DNA of 11,853 nt, from positions 662 to 12,514 of the forward strand of contig CAPZCD010000035.1 of the NCBI GenBank assembly GCA_948744995.1, written 5' to 3'. The position numbers and the translations under genes were made by a program. The notes below the pieces were generated by a model that saw only the letters and a list, made by a program, of their open reading frames with translations, was not told the DNA's origin and made no database searches. The DNA comes from an uncultured Rickettsiales bacterium (GTDB lineage: Bacteria > Pseudomonadota > Alphaproteobacteria > Rickettsiales > UBA1997). This document shows, one piece after another, positions 6,918 to 11,853 of this stretch; the stretch's first letter is position 1; each line of letters begins with the position of its first letter.

Positions 6918-9896
6918 ATGAAAAAAAGAAGCTCAAAAGTAGTTGATAAAATTAACAAAAAGTCCGAAAGACTAGCACTAATTTCTTATTTTTTGTTTTT
7001 TTTAAAGCTACTTTTAGCTATCTTGATAGCGATTACTATTCCGTTTTTATTTCTAATAGTATTTTTAATGAAAGAACCACAAGAAATTGAGGTTGTAAAT
7101 AAATACATAGATCAAAAAATTATAGAAAATAACCTGATATCAAGATATAAGTATGACAATGCAAAAATAGGAATAGATAAAAAGCTTAGGCTAGACTTTA
7201 ATATGTATAATGTAGAGCTGATTTATGACGATAACTTTGTTATTTTTCCGGAAATTAGCTTTAAATTTAATATACTGGATCTGCTACGAAAGAATTTTAC
7301 TATAAGCAAGATAAAGGTAAGTAAATTTATTATATATTTAGGATATAGCCCATCAGATGACAAAAAATCAAGTAATTTAGTGGTAAATGATGTTGGCGAA
7401 TTGCAATTCAAAATATATGAATTAATAAGATATATACATAGAGGAAATGATATTATTAATTCTCTATCTATTACTGATAGTTCTCTTTATATTTTTGACA
7501 AAAATAGTAATTCAGCGAATAAAATTGACATAGTTGATAGTAAAATAAAACTTTTTGGAAAACTAGGCGAAATTGTTAATATTGATACAAAAATCAAAAT
7601 AAAAATTAATAATAGTAATGATTTTGTAAATACAGTTATTAATTGCTCTATAAAAAATAATGATGATATAAATTGTAGTTTTAATCTGAATAACTTTAAG
7701 GTTAATAGTATAGATTTTGTTGGTCTTTTAAAACCAAAAGATAATGAATTACAGGAATCTCTAAATAGTGTGGACGGTTTATTTAATTTTGAATCGGATT
7801 TGACTTTTTCTAACTATATAAACTTTAATGGAGCCACCTTTAAGTTGTATTCAAGTGCGGGAAGTTTTTTTATAAAACAATTGTTTGGAGATAAGGTTAC
7901 CTATAAAAATTTAATGGTTGATGGTACAGTTGAAGGACTGGAACATATAGAATTAAAGACTGTTAAAACTAATTTTGTATCCAAGGAAATGATGGATTTT
8001 AAGTTAAGTTTGGACTATCATAAAAATCAAGATATGAAAATAGATATAGATATAGCTAATGCTTTTGTGAATGACATTAGAATATTTTGGCCGGTTTTTC
8101 TTGATGATAATGGTATAAGGGAATGGGTAGTAGAACATATCAAAGATGGAAGTATTAGTAATGCCTTTGCTTATATGAATTTTGAATTTACAGATGATAC
8201 ATTTGTTCTGAATTCTATAAAATCGGAAGTAAGTTTTTATGATACCACTATTGATTATCATAAATCTTTTCCAGTAATAACAAATGTGGATGCCAAAGCT
8301 ATTTTTTCGGTTAATGATATGAATATATATGTAGAAAAGGCAAAATTGGCTGATACAACCCTAACAGATGCTAAAATTTATCTGGATTTCCAGGATAAGA
8401 TGTCAACTCTCAACATAACTACTTCAGCAATGGGTAAAGCGTATGAGTTATTTTATTTTGTGAATAATAGTGATAGAGAAAAGGTTAAGGATTTGGTTAC
8501 CAGATACATTGATGGATATGCCTATACGAAAGCGAATGTAAAAATACCAATTGCTAGCGTCAGCTTAGAAAATACCTTTATAAAGGTGGATAGTCATATC
8601 AAAAATAACAATAGTTTTGTGTTTAAGGACAATTCGGAGCTAAAGATAAATTTACTGAAAGCTATTGGTTCAAATACTTTTAATGTTCGTGCCGACTGTG
8701 GAGATGCATTTATAAATTTTCCTACCTTAGGATTTGTAAAAAATAAGGGGGAGGATTTAAAAATTTTATTGGATGTTATTATTCAGAATAATAGAACCCT
8801 ACTAACTAACATAAGACCATTGGCGAAAAATAAAATAGACTTTATAGGTAATGGAAATATTGAGCTTGGTGTTTTAAATGAACTAAATTTTGATTATGTA
8901 ACCTACGGTGATACAAAGTTTAATGTTTTATATACAGATAAACCAAATGAGAATCCAGATATTTTTGTAAATATAGAGAATCTTAATTTTAAAAAGGATT
9001 TTAATAGGGAGGAACTACTAAAATTATTAGGAAATAACGATAATGGAGATAATAAAGATAGTAATAAACACGAACTAAGTGCAGATATAAAATTTCAAAT
9101 TGCTAACCTAACTCTTAATGATAAATATAATTTAACAAATACTTTTATATCAGTTTCTCTTGAAAAAGGGGAGGTAAAACAGTTTGAACTTAGAGATAAA
9201 AGTAATAGTTCTAGTGAACTTTTTGTTAATATTATAAACACAGCAGAAGATAATACGAAATATAAAGTAGAATTAGAGTGTTCTAATTTAGGAACATTTT
9301 TAAGTAATAGCTCTATAACTGATAACCTTGTCTATGGAAAGTTTTATTTTAGTGGTGTTGTTGACGATAAATCCGGTTTTAGTGGAAAATTTCTACTGGA
9401 TAATGATTTTCATATTATCACAAAAAATGTTAAGGATGCAGAATTTTTTAATTATATTTTAAATAATGAAAATGTGTCGGAAAAAATAAAAAATGATTTG
9501 AAAAATCAGAATATGATGAGTTTTAAAAGGCTGAGTGGTGATGTAGAATTTTATGATAATATTTTGACTCTAAAAGATATTATGGCTAGCAGCAGCGATA
9601 TGTTTGGAGTTGGTATAAGCGGTAGTGGTTTTATGAATATTGAATCCGGAATGATAAGATTAGAAGGATTTATAGCTCCTATAGAAAAATTAAATAAGCT
9701 ATTTGGTATCAATAAAATTCCGATAATAAATCAGATTTTGTTTGGCGGAGAGGATAAGGGGTTAATAACTATAGATTATAATATAACGAAAAAGGATTAT
9801 GATTCTAGTTTTGAGCTCAGTATAACAAAAGCTAATGGTATAAATAATATAACACCTATAGATTCCCTTCTAAAATTTTTATCTATCCAGAAATAA
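6918..9896 (+). CDS. Large AsmA/YhdP-like envelope protein with DUF3971 features
   Basis: The 992-residue protein has a short, positively charged N-terminus (MKKRSSKVVDKINKK) and one long or two tight hydrophobic segments at about 20-51. The rest is hydrophilic and beta-rich, so it is most likely anchored in the inner membrane with its bulk in the periplasm. Around 391-425 the string FWP, GIREWVVEHIKDGSI and then alternating hydrophobic residues matches the DUF3971 signature (W-x2-x-h-x-DG-x-h). The last 100 residues (GFIAPIEKLNKLFG, IPIINQILFGGEDKGL and TPIDSLLKFL) resemble the AsmA-like C-terminal region of YhdP-type proteins. Such proteins form long hydrophobic grooves thought to carry phospholipids between membranes; here that role is inferred. 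It is somewhat shorter than YhdP (about 1,270 residues) and rich in Asn, Lys, Ile and Asp, as expected from base composition. It starts 41 bp after thrS without a Shine-Dalgarno sequence. Confidence 0.8.
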   Translation: MKKRSSKVVDKINKKSERLALISYFLFFLKLLLAILIAITIPFLFLIVFLMKEPQEIEVVNKYIDQKIIENNLISRYKYDNAKIGIDKKLRLDFNMYNVELIYDDNFVIFPEISFKFNILDLLRKNFTISKIKVSKFIIYLGYSPSDDKKSSNLVVNDVGELQFKIYELIRYIHRGNDIINSLSITDSSLYIFDKNSNSANKIDIVDSKIKLFGKLGEIVNIDTKIKIKINNSNDFVNTVINCSIKNNDDINCSFNLNNFKVNSIDFVGLLKPKDNELQESLNSVDGLFNFESDLTFSNYINFNGATFKLYSSAGSFFIKQLFGDKVTYKNLMVDGTVEGLEHIELKTVKTNFVSKEMMDFKLSLDYHKNQDMKIDIDIANAFVNDIRIFWPVFLDDNGIREWVVEHIKDGSISNAFAYMNFEFTDDTFVLNSIKSEVSFYDTTIDYHKSFPVITNVDAKAIFSVNDMNIYVEKAKLADTTLTDAKIYLDFQDKMSTLNITTSAMGKAYELFYFVNNSDREKVKDLVTRYIDGYAYTKANVKIPIASVSLENTFIKVDSHIKNNNSFVFKDNSELKINLLKAIGSNTFNVRADCGDAFINFPTLGFVKNKGEDLKILLDVIIQNNRTLLTNIRPLAKNKIDFIGNGNIELGVLNELNFDYVTYGDTKFNVLYTDKPNENPDIFVNIENLNFKKDFNREELLKLLGNNDNGDNKDSNKHELSADIKFQIANLTLNDKYNLTNTFISVSLEKGEVKQFELRDKSNSSSELFVNIINTAEDNTKYKVELECSNLGTFLSNSSITDNLVYGKFYFSGVVDDKSGFSGKFLLDNDFHIITKNVKDAEFFNYILNNENVSEKIKNDLKNQNMMSFKRLSGDVEFYDNILTLKDIMASSSDMFGVGISGSGFMNIESGMIRLEGFIAPIEKLNKLFGINKIPIINQILFGGEDKGLITIDYNITKKDYDSSFELSITKANGINNITPIDSLLKFLSIQK

Positions 9897-9897
9897 C

Positions 9898-9998
9898 AAT
9901 AGATCTTCGGTATAAAAAATCACACAAATATAAATAATATTTAAATAATTTAAAATTATAAAAATTAGTCGAAGATTTTTTATGCAGGAGGTCTAATA
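9898..9998. mobile_element. MITE-like miniature element with ~21-bp terminal inverted repeats
   Basis: Positions 9900-9920 and the reverse complement of 9975-9995 agree at 17 of 21 bases. They enclose about 54 bp of nearly pure A/T with no ORF. The inner ten bases of each arm (ATAAAAAATC at 9912-9921, GATTTTTTAT at 9974-9983) pair perfectly. Both ends also match the solitary IS end at 406-426 (18 and 17 of 21), so the element looks like a non-autonomous derivative of that IS. It begins within a few bases of the upstream stop codon and ends just before the recN promoter. The transcript could fold into a long hairpin. No clear target-site duplication is seen. It could instead be a native hairpin or terminator; the third copy elsewhere argues for mobility. 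Confidence 0.5.
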
Positions 9999-10027
9999 TT
10001 GATTTAATAACAAAAATTTTCTATCAT
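9999..10027 (+). promoter_or_regulatory. Probable promoter of recN
   Basis: TTGATT (9999-10004) and TATCAT (10022-10027) are separated by 17 bp. The -10 box matches consensus at five of six positions and the -35 box at four. Transcription would start near 10034, about 20 nt before the recN TTG start, a leader length like that predicted for secA. The -35 hexamer abuts the right end of the MITE-like element. No LexA-type operator (CTGT-N8-ACAG or GAAC-N7-GTTC) is visible in the spacer. Confidence 0.45.
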
Positions 10028-10053
10028 TAGGACAAATTATTTTTTGATCCATT

Positions 10054-11736
10054 TTGTTAAAAAACTTATCAATAAAAAATATAGTACTGATAGATGAAGC
10101 TAACATAGATTTTGACGATAATTTATGTGTATTAACAGGGGAAACCGGTTCCGGTAAGTCCATTCTGTTGGATGCTTTATCGCTGGCAATTGGTTCAAGA
10201 TCAAATATTAGACTACTTAGAAATGGTGAAAAACAAGGTGTTGTAGTTGCAGTTTTTGATATAAAAGAAAATAATAGTTGCAGGAGTCTATTGGATGAGA
10301 TTGGTATAGAGTATGACGATGAGCTAATTTTAAGACGAGTACTAACACAGGATGGTAAAAGTAAGTCATTCATAAATGATGTGGCTGTAAGCCAAAATTT
10401 TCTAAACCAGGTGGGAAGCGAGTTAGTGGAAATACACGGACAGCACGACCAAAATAATCTGCTAAATCCCAGCTATCATATTGGTATACTGGATCAATTT
10501 GGTAATTTAGTAGGGCAGAAGAAAATTGTTTCCCGTCTGTATGATGATATGTTAGAAACTTGGAAAAAACTCAGTACCCTAAAAGAACAGAAGGAATCAA
10601 GGGATAATGAGATAGACTATATGAAACATATAATTGATGAGTTAAGAAAACTAAATGTATCAGTTGGTGAAGAAGAAGAACTGAATTCCAAAAGGTTAAG
10701 TTTGATGAATAAGGAGAAGATAATTGATGTTATCAATAGCGTGAGAGAAATTCTAGAAGGTCAAAATCCCGTGACAAAATCTATTGGAAATGCGCAGAGC
10801 CATTTATCCAGAAATAGCAGGCTCGGTGAAAATTTGCTTGAAAATGGACAAAATGCTTTTGAACTTGTGATTGATTATCTTGAAAAATCGCTAGCAGAAT
10901 TCAATGAAGCTATCTCTAAATTATATGATATTCAGAATTCGTTGGATTTTGATGAATATTCTTTGAATGATATAGAAGAGAGATTATTTACTATTAGGGC
11001 GCTTGCCAGAAAATTAAATATAGAAAGTGATAATTTTGCGAATTTTCAAGTAAAACTTGAAGAAAAACTTAAAAATTTGGAGAATGAGAATATAGAAATT
11101 GATGATTTGAGTTCTAAATATCAAAAATTGAAGGAAGAATATATAAATGAGAGTTTAAAATTGAGGGAGCAGCGAAAAATAGCAGCGAAAAAGTTAGAGA
11201 GCAATTTATTGGCTGAACTGACTCCACTAAAAATGGAAAATACGGTATTTAAAGTTGATTTTAAAGATTTGAATGAAAATGATTGGAGCAGGAATGGAAT
11301 TGATGGAGTTAGATTTGTTGTATCGGTAAATCCCGGTGCAGTTCCTGATGATTTGTCAAAAGTGGCATCCGGTGGTGAACTTTCTAGATTTATGTTGGCT
11401 CTGAAAGTAGTACTATCAAAAATAAAATCAGCTTCAACTCTAATTTTTGATGAGATAGATACGGGGGTAAGTGGATTGGTAGCTGACGCTATAGGAGAAA
11501 GATTGAGGAAGTTAGGAGAGAATTTTCAGGTACTTGTGGTTACTCATTTGGCGCAGGTAGCATCTAAGGGCAAAAATCACTATAAAATAAGTAAAGAAGT
11601 GCGAGATAATAAAACCTATACCCTCATAAATAAGCTTGATTACAATTCAAGGTTGCAGGAAATATCTAAGATGATTTCTGCAAAAAATGTGACAGATGAA
11701 GCATTAATTCTGGCAGAGAGGTTGTTGTCTAGTTAG
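10054..11736 (+). CDS. recN: DNA repair protein RecN (SMC-like ATPase)
   Basis: RecN is an SMC-like ATPase that acts early in repair of DNA double-strand breaks, helping to hold DNA ends and promote RecA-dependent recombination. The 560 residues match the family size. The ABC-type head is split: Walker A GETGSGKS is at 29-36 and the EIHGQHDQNNLL block at 126-137. The signature VASGGELSR (437-445) and Walker B TLIFDEIDTGVSG (462-474) lie at the other end, followed by VVTHLAQVA. A long charged region from about 155 to 380 is the expected coiled coil. The start is TTG: a TGA lies three codons upstream in frame (10045-10047), no ATG is available, and the MLKNLSIKNIVLIDEA beginning matches normal RecN N-termini exactly in register. 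Only an ATT at 10051 could compete. No Shine-Dalgarno sequence is near the start. Confidence 0.96.
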   Translation: MLKNLSIKNIVLIDEANIDFDDNLCVLTGETGSGKSILLDALSLAIGSRSNIRLLRNGEKQGVVVAVFDIKENNSCRSLLDEIGIEYDDELILRRVLTQDGKSKSFINDVAVSQNFLNQVGSELVEIHGQHDQNNLLNPSYHIGILDQFGNLVGQKKIVSRLYDDMLETWKKLSTLKEQKESRDNEIDYMKHIIDELRKLNVSVGEEEELNSKRLSLMNKEKIIDVINSVREILEGQNPVTKSIGNAQSHLSRNSRLGENLLENGQNAFELVIDYLEKSLAEFNEAISKLYDIQNSLDFDEYSLNDIEERLFTIRALARKLNIESDNFANFQVKLEEKLKNLENENIEIDDLSSKYQKLKEEYINESLKLREQRKIAAKKLESNLLAELTPLKMENTVFKVDFKDLNENDWSRNGIDGVRFVVSVNPGAVPDDLSKVASGGELSRFMLALKVVLSKIKSASTLIFDEIDTGVSGLVADAIGERLRKLGENFQVLVVTHLAQVASKGKNHYKISKEVRDNKTYTLINKLDYNSRLQEISKMISAKNVTDEALILAERLLSS

Positions 11737-11853
11737 TGGGTTATAAGGATGTTTTGTAATTATGTAAGTTAAAAATTAAAGCAATTATTTCTATGAAAAA
11801 GGGACATCTCTCTATTTCTTGACTTTTAAACTCTTCACTCTAAACCAATCTTT

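Noticed and set aside
9982..9996. ATG-started four-codon frame overlapping the AGGAGGT, as a leader peptide
   Set aside because: It is too short to be informative, and the AGGAGGT lies inside it rather than before it.
9993..10373. 126-codon minus-strand frame opposite the start of recN
   Set aside because: It mirrors the conserved Walker A region of recN and has no independent support.
11812..11853. Minus-strand open frame running off the right edge, ending DWFRVKSLKVKK and a stop
   Set aside because: Only 13 codons are visible and no family can be recognised. It may be the 3' end of a gene outside the window, but this cannot be supported. The rest of 11737-11853 shows no clear recN terminator or other feature.

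Overview
The window is a very AT-rich bacterial chromosome segment carrying six intact protein genes, all with clear or family-level identities. The set resembles a Rickettsiales-like or other reduced, host-associated alphaproteobacterium. SecA is 904 residues with a C-terminal SEC-C zinc motif. KdsA is of the metal-dependent AGPC type and ends in a PSDGPNM region that I remember from Rickettsia. A long DUF3971/AsmA-like envelope protein is present, and most start codons have almost no Shine-Dalgarno sequence. KdsA implies Kdo and therefore a Gram-negative, LPS-bearing envelope. The lineage is inferred from remembered family sequences; no search was run.

Layout. Positions 1-431 hold a decayed insertion sequence: an IS1/InsA-like zinc ribbon behind an Asn-rich leader, then an HTH-like remnant with in-frame stops, ending in a terminal-repeat-like sequence at 405-431. 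Positions 432-598 show nothing recognisable. On the minus strand, reading right to left, come a small [2Fe-2S] ferredoxin (4748-4437), secA (4195-1481) and kdsA (1441-599). secA has a good sigma70-type promoter of its own, and kdsA follows it by 39 bp, so the two are probably co-transcribed. A 184-bp divergent spacer (4749-4932) separates the ferredoxin gene from the plus-strand genes thrS (4933-6876), the AsmA/DUF3971-like gene (6918-9896) and recN (10054-11736). The last 117 bp contain no supportable gene.

The genes do not form one pathway. SecA drives preprotein export, KdsA makes the Kdo precursor for LPS, and the AsmA-like protein is an envelope protein probably linked to lipid or outer-membrane homeostasis. 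ThrRS, RecN and the ferredoxin are core housekeeping functions (translation, double-strand-break repair, Fe-S or redox chemistry).

The least ordinary item is the asmA-recN spacer. It holds a roughly 100-bp MITE-like element with imperfect terminal inverted repeats of about 21 bp. The same 21-bp sequence recurs, correctly oriented, at the end of the decayed transposase remnant at the left of the window, which suggests the mini-element was mobilised by that IS. The element's right edge touches the best recN promoter candidate and carries a stray AGGAGGT that serves no visible gene. I found no evidence for a novel defence or signalling system here.
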